Below are positions 1 to 7,584 of a stretch of 64,000 nucleotides of DNA, piece after piece. The DNA lies in the NCBI GenBank assembly GCA_029433415.1, contig JAQTIA010000003.1, forward strand, positions 372,001-436,000, written 5' to 3'. The stretch comes from Acetobacteraceae bacterium ESL0709. GTDB lineage: Bacteria > Pseudomonadota > Alphaproteobacteria > Acetobacterales > Acetobacteraceae. A program made the position numbers and the translations under genes. How positions within the stretch are numbered: the first letter of the stretch is position 1; each line of letters begins with the position of its first letter. The notes beneath the pieces were generated by a model. The model saw only the letters and a program-made list of their open reading frames with translations. It was not told the DNA's origin and did no database searches.

Positions 1-2
1 GC

Positions 3-989
3 AACGAGCTTGAAAACTCCCGCGTCGGCATGCAACTCGTCGGCGAAGTCCTCGGACAGGTCTCGGATGCCCTGCATGATGCCAATGTGCCGGGGTTCGA
101 TGAATCGAATGTCTTTGATGATTATGGCCGGATAATATTGGAAGCTGGCGGTTCAGCGGCAATTGCGGCCGCTACGGGTGGTAATGCAGGCGCAGCGGCG
201 GCAAGTTCTGTCGCTGGGAATGTAGCAGGGTCACTGATAAGTTATAACCTCAATAAAGTTCTTATGGATCAGCTCGGGACAACGGCCGGGGCTTCATTGG
301 CGAATGTTATTGGCAATGCTGTTTCTACAGGAGCGGGTGCTGCTGTTGGTGCTGCTATTGGCGGAAGTGCGGGCGCGTTAAATGGGGCAGGGATTGCCTC
401 AACGATTAATGAGTATAACAAGACGGTTTTCTATCAACAGGAAGCCGCAAAAAAGGCTCATCTAGAGGAGGTATATCAACAGGCGGCCGGGATAGAGACT
501 GCTGTGCATGAGGCCAATATCTATAAAACCGGTTTCAGTGATGATGAAAAAACAGCTTATTGGAATGGGAATCACATTAACCCCAATGCTGTGACAGATG
601 AGGAATACCATGTACCGCAGACAGCCGCTGATTTTGCGATGCTTGGTGTCAAAGATGAGGCAGGACTGGCGGCTCTATTAAATCATCCCGTTGATGCAGA
701 TGGCCACCCCTCCAACCTTGTGGGAATTGCCTTGGTACCCAATAGGCCGGATAACCCTCTGACACCTCCCATCATTGATTTTAAAGGCACGACGACGGCT
801 GGAGACGTGGTAGAGGATGGACAACAAGCACAAGGTTACAGTTCCTCGGCGTATGATGCTGCGAAAAATGTGGGGGATTACTATAAGCAGAAATATCAGG
901 ATTCCAGTTGGCAGGGGCCGAAAGTTGCTTTTGGTGGTAATTCCATGGGGGGGGCTTGGCCAATACGGCGGGAGAGGTCAGTGGTCTGA
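3..989 (+). CDS. FHA/CDI-like exoprotein, C-terminal part, open at left edge; frameshifted
   Basis: This is the 3' part of a large exoprotein whose reading frame is open to the left edge, so the true start lies outside the window. The sequence has a long Ala/Gly-rich segment (about residues 40-125 of the visible part) of the kind that precedes C-terminal toxin modules in filamentous haemagglutinin/CdiA-like proteins. It is followed by a region resembling alpha/beta-hydrolase lipases: a strand with FKGTTTAGD, then GGNSMGG, matching the G-x-S-x-G nucleophile elbow. The frame then breaks inside a run of eight G (947-954) and ends 12 codons later. One extra G would join it to the downstream frame and give GNSMGGGLANTAG, which reads naturally for a lipase. 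The toxin role is inferred from architecture and from the adjacent membrane-protein genes. Confidence 0.6.
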   Translation, partial: NELENSRVGMQLVGEVLGQVSDALHDANVPGFDESNVFDDYGRIILEAGGSAAIAAATGGNAGAAAASSVAGNVAGSLISYNLNKVLMDQLGTTAGASLANVIGNAVSTGAGAAVGAAIGGSAGALNGAGIASTINEYNKTVFYQQEAAKKAHLEEVYQQAAGIETAVHEANIYKTGFSDDEKTAYWNGNHINPNAVTDEEYHVPQTAADFAMLGVKDEAGLAALLNHPVDADGHPSNLVGIALVPNRPDNPLTPPIIDFKGTTTAGDVVEDGQQAQGYSSSAYDAAKNVGDYYKQKYQDSSWQGPKVAFGGNSMGGAWPIRRERSVV

Positions 990-1426
990 ATTCATACACG
1001 ACCAATGCGGCAGGTGTGCATGAAAATACCGTTCGTAACCCTGTCCAGCATTTTTCTGATAATTATTACGTCGATCATGAGGGATTGCATCAGTCGCAGG
1101 ATTGGGGACATGGAAGCGAGAATTCCAGTATAGCGATTAACACAATTGTTCAAATTTTAGATAGTTTAGGGATTAAAAGGATGCCTGGTGAAGATAATAA
1201 GAATTTACCTATAACCCCAATTCCTGCTACTCCAACGAATAATCCTACTCACGGAGAAAATGTGCATTTTATACCTGCTGATTCTTTTGATACTAAGAAA
1301 ACTTATTTAGGATTTATACCTGTGCCTAATTTTATCTCTGAGCATTCAGGAGCGGCAGCATCAAATTCTTTAAACGATATTTACAATCCATTATTTAATC
1401 ATATAATTAATGGGACAAAAAAATGA
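956..1426 (+). pseudogene. Out-of-frame continuation of the lipase-like exoprotein C-terminus
   Basis: This segment continues the preceding protein in the +1-base frame. Its first residues (LANTAGEVSGLNSYTTNAAG) follow the nucleophile elbow as expected for the helix and next strand of a lipase-like fold. It also carries His and Asp residues (YYVDHEG, DWGHGSE) that could complete a catalytic triad. No ATG or ribosome binding site is seen at its head; a TTG is the only nearby start-like codon. I therefore treat it as the second half of a split gene rather than an independent one. It ends about 60 bp before the very AT-rich membrane-protein block. Whether the break is real, phase-variable or a sequencing error in the G tract cannot be told from one sequence. 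Confidence 0.55.
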
Positions 1427-1490
1427 GTAATTATAAGAAAACAGCAAAAGATTTTTTGTTAAAAAAAAGACATATATAATTTCTTATTGT

Positions 1491-1980
1491 ATGTTAGTAA
1501 AGGTTATATTTAATTTTATAATATTATCTTTTAGTTGGTTTTTTGTCTTTATTATTATCATGGAAATCAGGAATATAATATTATAGAAAATTCTTCATAT
1601 AATATTAAATTATTTTATATATTATTTTTTATAATAAGTATAATTTTCGATGTTTTTATTTTAAAACATAAGAATTACATTTCAAAAAATATATCCATTC
1701 CTATATTTTGTTTTGTAGAGTCATATATGATTATTTTCTCTATAATATTTTTTTAAAAAAATCATTTATTATATTTTTCTCCATATGTTTTTTCCCTGTT
1801 GTATTTTTGTCTGTAGATGTATTAGATGTATTAGATAGTTTTAATAATTACTCAATAAATCTATTAATTATATTTTTAAATATGGTTCTTTTTTTGTGTA
1901 CTTATACAATTCCGTTTTTAGTAATTTCATTTCTATTAAAGTTTTTTGTTTTTTCTTTGTTTAGAAAAGGAGATAAATAA
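1491..1980 (+). pseudogene. Broken multi-membrane protein, paralogue of the next gene
   Basis: No single frame spans this stretch, but three frames in succession give a protein resembling the intact one at 1980-2489. An ATG at 1491 opens MLVKVIFNFIILSFSWFF. A second frame (from about 1550) gives NIKLFYILFFIISIIF. A third (from about 1750) gives KKSFIIFFSICFFPVVF, matching KQSFVVFVSMTIFPMAF in the neighbour. The second break lies at a T7/A7 tract (1748-1761), where one added T would restore the frame. GC content is extremely low compared with flanking DNA, suggesting foreign origin. A role as an immunity protein to the upstream exoprotein toxin is inferred only from position and membrane character. 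Confidence 0.55.
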
Positions 1981-2489
1981 TGAATTTCTCTGATAAAATG
2001 AAATACCACTGTGTGTTTAAAGTTACTTTAAATGCAGTTATTTTTATTTATACGATGATATATAGTTTTATATATTCGGAAATGGAATTAAATAGCCAAA
2101 ATATAGATAAATTCTCCTATTATTTTCAAATTCTCTATATTATTTATTTAATAATAACGTTAATCGGATGTTTTTTTGTTCTAAAATTTAAAAGTTGCCT
2201 ACATAATATGAGGGCGGTTAGATCATATTTCTATTTAGAAATATATATGGTTATTGTGTCTATAGTGTTTATTTGTTTTAAACAATCTTTTGTGGTTTTT
2301 GTAAGTATGACCATATTTCCAATGGCATTTATTTTTACGTTATTTAAATCAAATATATTTGAAAGTATAGGAAATATCTTTCATATTCCACTATTTATTT
2401 TAAATATAATTATGTTTTCGTATACTATTATGACACCTTTTTTTGCAATTTCGTTTTTTAGAGGAATTATTTTGCCAGAAAAAAAGTAG
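1980..2489 (+). CDS. Putative integral membrane protein, possible immunity protein
   Basis: A 169-residue, very hydrophobic protein with about four to five predicted membrane segments and an Ile/Phe/Tyr-rich composition. Its coding DNA is strongly AT-rich, unlike the host genes. The start ATG overlaps the stop of the broken upstream paralogue by one base (TAATG). A purine-rich GAAAAGGAGAT lies just before it and is a good ribosome binding site. I do not recognise a named family. Its position directly after a toxin-like exoprotein C-terminus is typical of an immunity gene, and membrane immunity proteins are known for CDI systems. The function is an inference. Confidence 0.55.
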   Translation: MNFSDKMKYHCVFKVTLNAVIFIYTMIYSFIYSEMELNSQNIDKFSYYFQILYIIYLIITLIGCFFVLKFKSCLHNMRAVRSYFYLEIYMVIVSIVFICFKQSFVVFVSMTIFPMAFIFTLFKSNIFESIGNIFHIPLFILNIIMFSYTIMTPFFAISFFRGIILPEKK

Positions 2490-2529
2490 CATAAAAATTT
2501 GATACATGGTTTTCCTTTAATTCACCCTT

Positions 2530-2901
2530 TTGAGCGCGAGTATTGCGGATGTGGTGAATGCCATCCCTGGGGGGAAGGCGCTGTATGTTCCCGATCCCTC
2601 ACCTCAGGCACATTATGCGATTGAGACGAACCCGCGTTACAGCACGATGCAGGGGCTGTATGGGTCGAACTATCTCCTCGACAAATTGAGTAATAATCGG
2701 GAGGATTACCAGTTTCTGGGCGATAACGGGTTTGATGAGCGTTACGTCCAGCAGCAAAAAATAACAATGATCGACTATCTTACGTCTTACAAGGCGTTAC
2801 GTCATACGAGAGAAAAATTTGATAATAATACTTATTCTCATCTAATACACAAAGTCTTGCTGCCATATTGTGGCAATGAGAGGGCAGGATTGTGCGTGTA
2901 A
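2530..2901 (+). pseudogene. Orphan fragment of a filamentous-haemagglutinin-type protein
   Basis: The 120-odd residues contain YAIETNPRYSTMQGLYGSNY, LLDKLSNNREDYQFLGDNGF and DERYVQQQKITM. These match the recurring pattern 'ETNP...LLDxL..(D/N)..LGDgfyEq.LV..QI' found in the C-terminal third of FHA/CdiA-like proteins. Nothing upstream supplies the large N-terminal part or a secretion signal, and the C-terminus drifts into unrelated sequence. The only start-like codon is a TTG without an obvious ribosome binding site. It is best read as a remnant left when toxin/immunity cassettes were exchanged at the 3' end of the exoprotein gene at the left edge. Confidence 0.5.
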
Positions 2902-3060
2902 TGATGACTTGTTATTGAGAGGCGATAATTAATAAACTGTAAATAAATACCCTGCCAAGGGGAACTTATTACCACAGGCGTGATGTATCCCTCTGTCTTT
3001 CATCACAAAATATCATGAGAAAGAAATAAGTTGACTGTCTCTTCATTTTGTGGAAGCCTA

Positions 3061-3083
3061 GGCGACGGATCAACCGGGAAGTT
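3061..3083 (+). repeat. Imperfect 23-bp direct repeat, copy 1
   Basis: It reads GGCGACGGATCAACCGGGAA followed by GTT. Copy 2 at 3292-3314 differs at three positions (A/G substitutions). The copies are 231 bp apart. Confidence 0.6.
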
Positions 3084-3291
3084 ACCGCTTCCCGATTAAT
3101 CCTGATCATCAACTGAGAAAAAGGCTCAGCCAATGACTATGACGGGGTATAACATGCACAGTCATGTTATCAAAAGGGGGCTTCCGGCGTCTAATTCATC
3201 AGAATCAGGCGAAGGGTGTTCTTGTGCCGTAATATTCCCATCAAAAGGAAAAAAAGGCATCATGGAGAGGGGGTATCACGCCTGTCTCCAT

Positions 3292-3314
3292 GGCGACGGG
3301 TCGACCGGGAGGTT
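3292..3314 (+). repeat. Imperfect 23-bp direct repeat, copy 2
   Basis: It reads GGCGACGGGTCGACCGGGAG followed by GTT and lies 49 bp upstream of the ATG of the small gene at 3363. See copy 1 at 3061-3083. Confidence 0.6.
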
Positions 3315-3362
3315 GGCAAATCCTGTAAGTCACCTTCATTAGCTGGAAAAGAGTGCAAGCTC

Positions 3363-3716
3363 ATGCCTTCTCACCCATCAGGGGGAGATGCGGGCACTTC
3401 TTTCCGGGCGGATGACTTGTCTGCCGGAATATTGTCTGCTGACACCCTTAGTCTGATTACCGAGTTACGGTGTCTGCTTCGGCAGAATCCCGTGCGTCTC
3501 CAGCTCAATGACCGCGATGTTGCGGCCCTCATCAGGGCTCTGCTAGCTCTGGAAGAAATGTTATCGGCGTTCCGCTGTTATCCCGATCTCGTTTCTCCTC
3601 TGGCGAGCTTGCGCCGTGAAGTGCAGTTGCACCGTGGCGGGTTTGCTCTCAATCATGAGCAAATGCTCATCATGGAGCATGCCTTTATTGAGCTGGAGGC
3701 AATCAGCCAGCCTTAA
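3363..3716 (+). CDS. Hypothetical small helical protein
   Basis: A 117-residue protein when started at the ATG at 3363; the open frame extends further upstream but without a good start. After a Ser/Asp-rich N-terminus it is predominantly helical and Leu-rich (LSLITELRCLLRQ, VAALIRALLALEEML), ending in a helix HEQMLIMEHAFIELEAI. It has no signal peptide and no membrane segment. I do not recognise a family. It precedes two smaller helical proteins on the same strand, and the three together could be a small operon of unknown function. Confidence 0.45.
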   Translation: MPSHPSGGDAGTSFRADDLSAGILSADTLSLITELRCLLRQNPVRLQLNDRDVAALIRALLALEEMLSAFRCYPDLVSPLASLRREVQLHRGGFALNHEQMLIMEHAFIELEAISQP

Positions 3717-3915
3717 AAGGAAAAATATTTGAATTAAAAAACATCAATAATTAGCAATTTGTTCATAATTAAAGAGCGGCGGACTAGGGAATTTCTCTGG
3801 TTCGTCCTCTTTATAAAAAAAATCCGGAAGAAATTCTTCAAAAAACACAACCTGTAATTGATTTATTTTGTCCCCATCACAATATACGATTTAGAAAAGT
3901 AATTGAGGCGTTGGG

Positions 3916-4194
3916 ATGACTCAGAAACATTACCGGATCTCTTTGCGAGAGATGCAAAAAATTCACTATCACAGCCAGAATCTGCTCAAAAGTCTTGAAG
4001 AAGACAGAGTAGCCTGCGAGCTGTCAATGAAGGAGCTTTTGACACTTAACATCATCAAAAACAGTCTGGCCGAAATTTTCGTTGCCTCGGAAGAAGAGGG
4101 CTCCCAGGACTTCAGGCAACCTGACGCCAGCACGGCAGATGCTGCAAAGTCACATTCTGCCAAGCCCCGCAAGAAGAAGTCGGCAAAAGAATGA
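3916..4194 (+). CDS. Hypothetical small helical protein
   Basis: A 92-residue protein with an amphipathic helical N-terminal half (residues 8-60) and a Lys-rich C-terminal tail (AKPRKKKSAKE) suggesting contact with nucleic acid or an acidic partner. The stop codon overlaps the ATG of the next gene (ATGA at 4191-4194), indicating translational coupling. The central segment KELLTLNIIKNSLAEIF resembles KELLLLMVSLREISNIL in the next protein, so the two are probably distant paralogues. No known family is recognised. Confidence 0.5.
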   Translation: MTQKHYRISLREMQKIHYHSQNLLKSLEEDRVACELSMKELLTLNIIKNSLAEIFVASEEEGSQDFRQPDASTADAAKSHSAKPRKKKSAKE

Positions 4195-4439
4195 CCCAAT
4201 CTGGCACATCATTTGACGTTTATGAGGTCGAACGCTGGAAACGGGAAGCCCCTGTCTATGAAGAGGTCTGTCCCGAAATGCTGGACCGACTTTACGACCA
4301 TTATATCATGCTTGAAAAATTGCAGGATATGAGCATGGAAAAAGAGACGCTTGAGCGAAAAGAACTTCTCTTGCTTATGGTCAGTCTCAGGGAAATTTCC
4401 AATATTCTATGGTTTATTGATAAAGCCAATATGGAATAA
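4191..4439 (+). CDS. Hypothetical small helical protein
   Basis: An 82-residue acidic helical protein that starts inside the stop of the preceding gene (ATGA overlap). Residues 38-75 form a probable long helix rich in Met, Glu and Leu. It shares a weak motif with the upstream partner, so the pair may form a heterodimer; this is an inference from coupling and similarity only. Function unknown. Confidence 0.5.
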   Translation: MTQSGTSFDVYEVERWKREAPVYEEVCPEMLDRLYDHYIMLEKLQDMSMEKETLERKELLLLMVSLREISNILWFIDKANME

Positions 4440-4536
4440 GACAGGTTTGTGACATTGGCTGAATGGATGCTATATTTGCCAAACGACATGGCTCTTGGGG
4501 CTGTTGACGCATTTGACTGGCAGGGAGCCTGACTCA

Positions 4537-5736
4537 ATGTTGACCATAGGTAACCAGAAGAAAGATAAAAACAACCGCTTATGGACCGCTGTCGCCGTCA
4601 TGGCGGCTATGACCGCTGTCTCTTTTTCGCCCGCATCTTTTGCAACAACTAGTCATGTAAAACCTGATCATGACGCCGTCAGGATTGTTGCCAAAAGCGA
4701 TACTATGGACTGGAACGGCGTGGTTGTTACGCAGGGACGGATTTTTGTCTCCGGTCCACGGTGGGCAGGTTTTCCCGGACCGGCCGTCGGCATAATTAAT
4801 GATGAGGGCGATGTTATTCCATTTCCTGACAAGACATGGAATGGCTGGAAGACTGGCATGGATGGCGCCCATTATTTCGTCTGCGTCAATGCTATCCATC
4901 TGGGGCCAGATGGTGCATTGTGGGTGGTTGATCCCGGCGCTCCGGTTTTCGGGCAGCCTGTCATACCTAACGGGCCCAAGCTGGTTAAGATCGATCCCAA
5001 AACAGGTGATGTGCAGCAAGTCCTTCTTCTAGGACCAGATGTCATTCATCCCAACAGTTATATTAATGACATACGTTTCAATCCCACAAATAACCTTGCC
5101 TATTTGACCGATACAGGCAGTGAGGGCGTTGTCGTTTTCAATACAAGTACAGGGCAGGCTTGGCGTGTGCTTGAGGGACATCCTTCCACTCTGGCCAGTC
5201 TGTCACGACCCATTATAGCTGATGGAAAAAGGCTCGAGGACCGGCCTGGTCATCCAGCCGTCGTGCCCATAGACCCTCTGGAAGTCAGTCCAGATGGAAA
5301 ATGGCTCTATTACGGTCCTGTAGCTGGGCCGTGGTCGAAGGTTCCAACCGCGCTGATTGATGATCCTTCCACCCCGGCCAAAAAAATTGCTGCTGCTGTG
5401 CGGCCTTGGGCCAATTTGCCTCCGGTTGGCGGCACGTGCATGGATAAAGAAGGCAATCTCTATTATACCAGCCTGAAAGATAACAGTATTTACCGGCGTT
5501 CTCCTTCTGGCAAGACGGTCAAACTGTTTTCTGATCCCATGTTACATTGGGGCGATGCACCCGTCATAACGGATGACGGGCATTTATGGGTTCCTGTGCC
5601 GCAAATTGACCGTCTGCCGAAATTTCATCAGGGTCGGTCTCTTTCGAGACTACCCTTTATTCTCATGTCGCTGGATTTGAGAAAACTTGGGAAGAACCTC
5701 TCTTCTCAACCTAAAGTCGAAACGGAAGATAACTGA
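4537..5736 (+). CDS. Secreted major royal jelly protein (MRJP)/Yellow-like protein
   Basis: A 399-residue protein started at ATG 4537, which has an AGGGAG ribosome binding site nine bases upstream; the frame opens earlier but without such a signal. A basic N-terminus and hydrophobic stretch (about residues 14-32, ending SFA) form a signal peptide, so the protein is likely periplasmic or secreted. The body shows features of the six-bladed beta-propeller MRJP/Yellow/SMP-30-like superfamily: FVSGPRWAGFPGPAVGII, LWVVDPGAP, LVKIDPKTG, YINDIRFNP, YLTDTGSEGVVVFN, SPDGKWLYYGP. Bacterial members are mostly uncharacterised and are sometimes labelled L-dopachrome tautomerase-related. It is a stand-alone gene on the plus strand that ends convergently with the phage-like cluster at a shared hairpin. 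The substrate is unknown. Confidence 0.75.
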   Translation: MLTIGNQKKDKNNRLWTAVAVMAAMTAVSFSPASFATTSHVKPDHDAVRIVAKSDTMDWNGVVVTQGRIFVSGPRWAGFPGPAVGIINDEGDVIPFPDKTWNGWKTGMDGAHYFVCVNAIHLGPDGALWVVDPGAPVFGQPVIPNGPKLVKIDPKTGDVQQVLLLGPDVIHPNSYINDIRFNPTNNLAYLTDTGSEGVVVFNTSTGQAWRVLEGHPSTLASLSRPIIADGKRLEDRPGHPAVVPIDPLEVSPDGKWLYYGPVAGPWSKVPTALIDDPSTPAKKIAAAVRPWANLPPVGGTCMDKEGNLYYTSLKDNSIYRRSPSGKTVKLFSDPMLHWGDAPVITDDGHLWVPVPQIDRLPKFHQGRSLSRLPFILMSLDLRKLGKNLSSQPKVETEDN

Positions 5737-5744
5737 AACTCTTT

Positions 5745-5773
5745 CAGAAAGGAGGGGAGGTCTTCCCTTTCTG
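5745..5773. terminator. Hairpin between convergent transcription units
   Basis: CAGAAAGG (5745-5752) pairs with CCTTTCTG (5766-5773) around a 13-base loop. It lies between the stop of the MRJP-like gene and the end of the minus-strand phage cluster, so it may serve both directions. There is no long T run, so efficiency is uncertain. Confidence 0.45.
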
Positions 5774-5783
5774 CTGAAGGGAG

Positions 5784-6011
5784 CTATGATGTCGCTTTCT
5801 GGCAGGCTCTTACTTGATCGCGCAAGCCGATATAATCACCAAGCCATCGCACAAGTTGTGGCTTGTCGGATGTTTTCATAAGTTCTGTCATAAGGGTCTG
5901 CTGGTCCGTTTTACTGTATGTAACCAGAGTGGGGCAGACAGTCTTCGGGCGGGGAGATGTGCAGCCGCCAAGCAGGACACCGAGCCAAATCCATAAAATA
6001 ATGCCTCTCAT
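5784..6011 (-). CDS. Rz1-like lipoprotein (outer-membrane spanin subunit)
   Basis: A 75-residue protein with a type II signal peptide: a hydrophobic stretch followed by the lipobox LGGC, with the lipidated Cys near residue 17. The short polar remainder and the position as last gene of the phage cluster, overlapping the preceding membrane-anchored coiled-coil gene, match the outer-membrane half (Rz1) of a two-component spanin that disrupts the outer membrane in the final step of phage lysis. Rz1 proteins vary widely, so the call rests on lipobox, size and position. It is separated from the other lysis genes (10.0-10.8 kb) by baseplate genes, which is not the usual order. Confidence 0.55.
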   Translation of the reverse strand: MRGIILWIWLGVLLGGCTSPRPKTVCPTLVTYSKTDQQTLMTELMKTSDKPQLVRWLGDYIGLRDQVRACQKATS

Positions 6012-6262
6012 CAGGCTGTTCCTTGTGATAGACGCTGGTAGAGGGCCTCTGTATCGACGGGACGGTCGCTCTGGGCCTGTGCCATGTTCCGGGATGTTTC
6101 GAGGGCTTGTTCGGCTGATTTTGCATGATCAGCCTCATCCGTGACGCGCGCTGCATTACGCCCGGCACGGTTGGCATACCATATCAGAAGCCCTAAAGAA
6201 CCCGTCACAAGAATCGTAAAGGCAAGGGCAGAAGAAGAACTATTCATAATCTTTGAATCCAT
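6011..6262 (-). CDS. Rz-like inner-membrane spanin or membrane-anchored helical protein
   Basis: About 83 residues if started at the ATG at 6262 (an alternative ATG is at 6247); the open frame extends upstream into the spike gene without a plausible start. There is one N-terminal membrane segment (ALAFTILVTGSLGLLIWY) followed by a polar, Ala/Glu/Gln-rich helix suited to coiled coil. Its stop touches the start of the Rz1-like lipoprotein. The order membrane-anchored helix then lipoprotein is that of Rz/Rz1. It is shorter than most Rz proteins, so another membrane-anchored phage protein is possible. Confidence 0.45.
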   Translation of the reverse strand: MDSKIMNSSSSALAFTILVTGSLGLLIWYANRAGRNAARVTDEADHAKSAEQALETSRNMAQAQSDRPVDTEALYQRLSQGTA

Positions 6263-6299
6263 TTCTGAATAAGCGTGAAACATTCCGGAATAGTAATGT

Positions 6300-6911
6300 T
6301 TACAAAACGCCACCCGTAGGCGCACCATTATGACCATTGGAGTGGGTATGTGCCTTGTAGGGCTGGCCATTGATAATTACCTGGCCATCAAGATGAATCT
6401 GGCCACCATCAAGTGTCACGGTAGCGCTTCCATTGCTCATGACAATTTTATTGTTGGTGATCTGTATCGTGCTGCTGCCATGCAGTTTGTCATTGAGCTG
6501 AACGCCGGTAACGCCATAAAGCTGAAAGACATTCCCATCAAGCCTGTCCCAGTTTTTATTGGAAAAAGGGATAAAAATGCCGGCGAAAAGATTAGTCAGC
6601 GTAGCTCTTGCATCAGGGTGATCGCTATTCATGCCGCTCAGATGTCCGATATTGACATCCGAACAGAGCAGGAGGCCTTTACAACCTGGCTGGAGCGGCG
6701 CTCGTGCATATTCACTTTCAAGCACGGGTACGGTTATTGTAGGAAAAGGCACTTCATTCGTGGCTTCGATTCTGACCGTCGCCATACGCCCATCCATGCT
6801 GACAATTGAGGCTGGCATGGTCCGGGACATAAGGGCTGACGATTTGCGGGCCGAGCGTTCTGCCACATTCTGTAGCAATATGGCAGGGATACTTCTTAAA
6901 GCAGGAGGCAT
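6300..6911 (-). CDS. Baseplate spike / tail puncturing protein (Gp138/gpV-like)
   Basis: About 203 residues from the ATG at 6911, preceded by an AGG; the open frame reaches 6965 only through a TTG. Residues around SRTMPASIVSMDGRMATVRI form an OB-fold-like N-terminus as in the Gp138/gpV family, followed by PLQPGCKGLLLCSDVNIG and a triple-helix-type Gly/Asn-rich C-terminal region (TIQITNNKIVMSNGSATVTL, DGGQIHLDGQVIINGQPY). The end KAHTHSNGHNG carries a His-x-His motif like the iron-binding apex of contractile-tail spikes. It should trimerise beneath the baseplate and pierce the outer membrane. It follows the J and DUF2612-like genes in the baseplate block. Confidence 0.75.
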   Translation of the reverse strand: MPPALRSIPAILLQNVAERSARKSSALMSRTMPASIVSMDGRMATVRIEATNEVPFPTITVPVLESEYARAPLQPGCKGLLLCSDVNIGHLSGMNSDHPDARATLTNLFAGIFIPFSNKNWDRLDGNVFQLYGVTGVQLNDKLHGSSTIQITNNKIVMSNGSATVTLDGGQIHLDGQVIINGQPYKAHTHSNGHNGAPTGGVL

Positions 6912-6948
6912 GATATTAACCTGATCATCCGTTATTAGGGGGGTAGGA

Positions 6949-7572
6949 CTAGCTTCCCTTGACAACGGTAAATAAAAACATTGGCGGCATATTTAATATA
7001 CCGTTATTGATTATTTTACTTAAAATATCGACAAGATTACTGTCCCAGTTTCCAGGGGATATGGTAATTGTAACCTCATGGGCATTCACTCCGACACTGA
7101 CAGGGACGCAATTATTGAATTTTCCTGTATGGCCGTTATCGCCCGTCAGAAAGCGCATAACGCGTCTTTTCAACCAGGGAATGGTAAAATTGAGGCCATC
7201 CCCTTTGTAAAAATTCCATGTCGTAATACGTTTGTGCAGATCGTCACTGATGCTTGTACCGAGATATGTTTTTGTAATCGTTTCTTCATCAATGCTTTTT
7301 ATGTTGATTTCTTCTTCATTAATTGATCCTGTATAGTGTTGCACTTGTACATAACTGATCTTGTAACGAAACTGCCCATACAGGCAATATGTACAATAAT
7401 TGAGGAAGCCCCCTGTTAGTTGAGGTCCTACATAAAAAGCAAATGGATGTTCTGCCATCCATGATATAGTTTGTCGTGCGATTTTATAAAAAGCCGTAAA
7501 AAAAGCTGCGATGTCTTCGTCATCAGTGAACTGGTTATAGGGATGAGGCTTGTAAATAAGGTCGTCGCGCAT
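6949..7572 (-). CDS. Phage baseplate protein, DUF2612-like
   Basis: A 207-residue protein between baseplate J and the spike. Its N-terminus (DDEDIAAFFTAFYKIARQTI) and C-terminal segment (VMRFLTGDNGHTG, VPVSVGVNAHEVTITI) resemble the DUF2612 family, which often follows baseplate J in contractile phages with a DUF3383 sheath and probably links the wedge to the fibres. Similarity is judged by eye and is moderate. It is spaced 12 bp after the J gene and belongs to the same operon. Its exact structural role is unknown. Confidence 0.5.
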   Translation of the reverse strand: MRDDLIYKPHPYNQFTDDEDIAAFFTAFYKIARQTISWMAEHPFAFYVGPQLTGGFLNYCTYCLYGQFRYKISYVQVQHYTGSINEEEINIKSIDEETITKTYLGTSISDDLHKRITTWNFYKGDGLNFTIPWLKRRVMRFLTGDNGHTGKFNNCVPVSVGVNAHEVTITISPGNWDSNLVDILSKIINNGILNMPPMFLFTVVKGS

Positions 7573-7584
7573 TGAACTCTTCCC

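Larger units (their letters stand above)
2902..3362. other. Intergenic stretch without a convincing gene
   Basis: About 460 bp with only short open frames (a 69-residue frame from 3133 has no family resemblance). The notable content is an imperfect 23-bp direct repeat at 3061-3083 and 3292-3314. The DNA after each copy leads to an ATG (3133 and 3363), suggesting a duplicated upstream region of a small gene, one copy of which has decayed. Confidence 0.4.

Noticed and set aside
781..1005. Minus-strand open frame across the exoprotein frameshift
   Set aside because: Antisense to a lipase-like coding segment and without any domain or ribosome binding site.
3770..3815. Possible hairpin (GGAC...GTCC) upstream of 3916
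   Set aside because: The stem is short and imperfect, and no T run follows; not enough to call a terminator.
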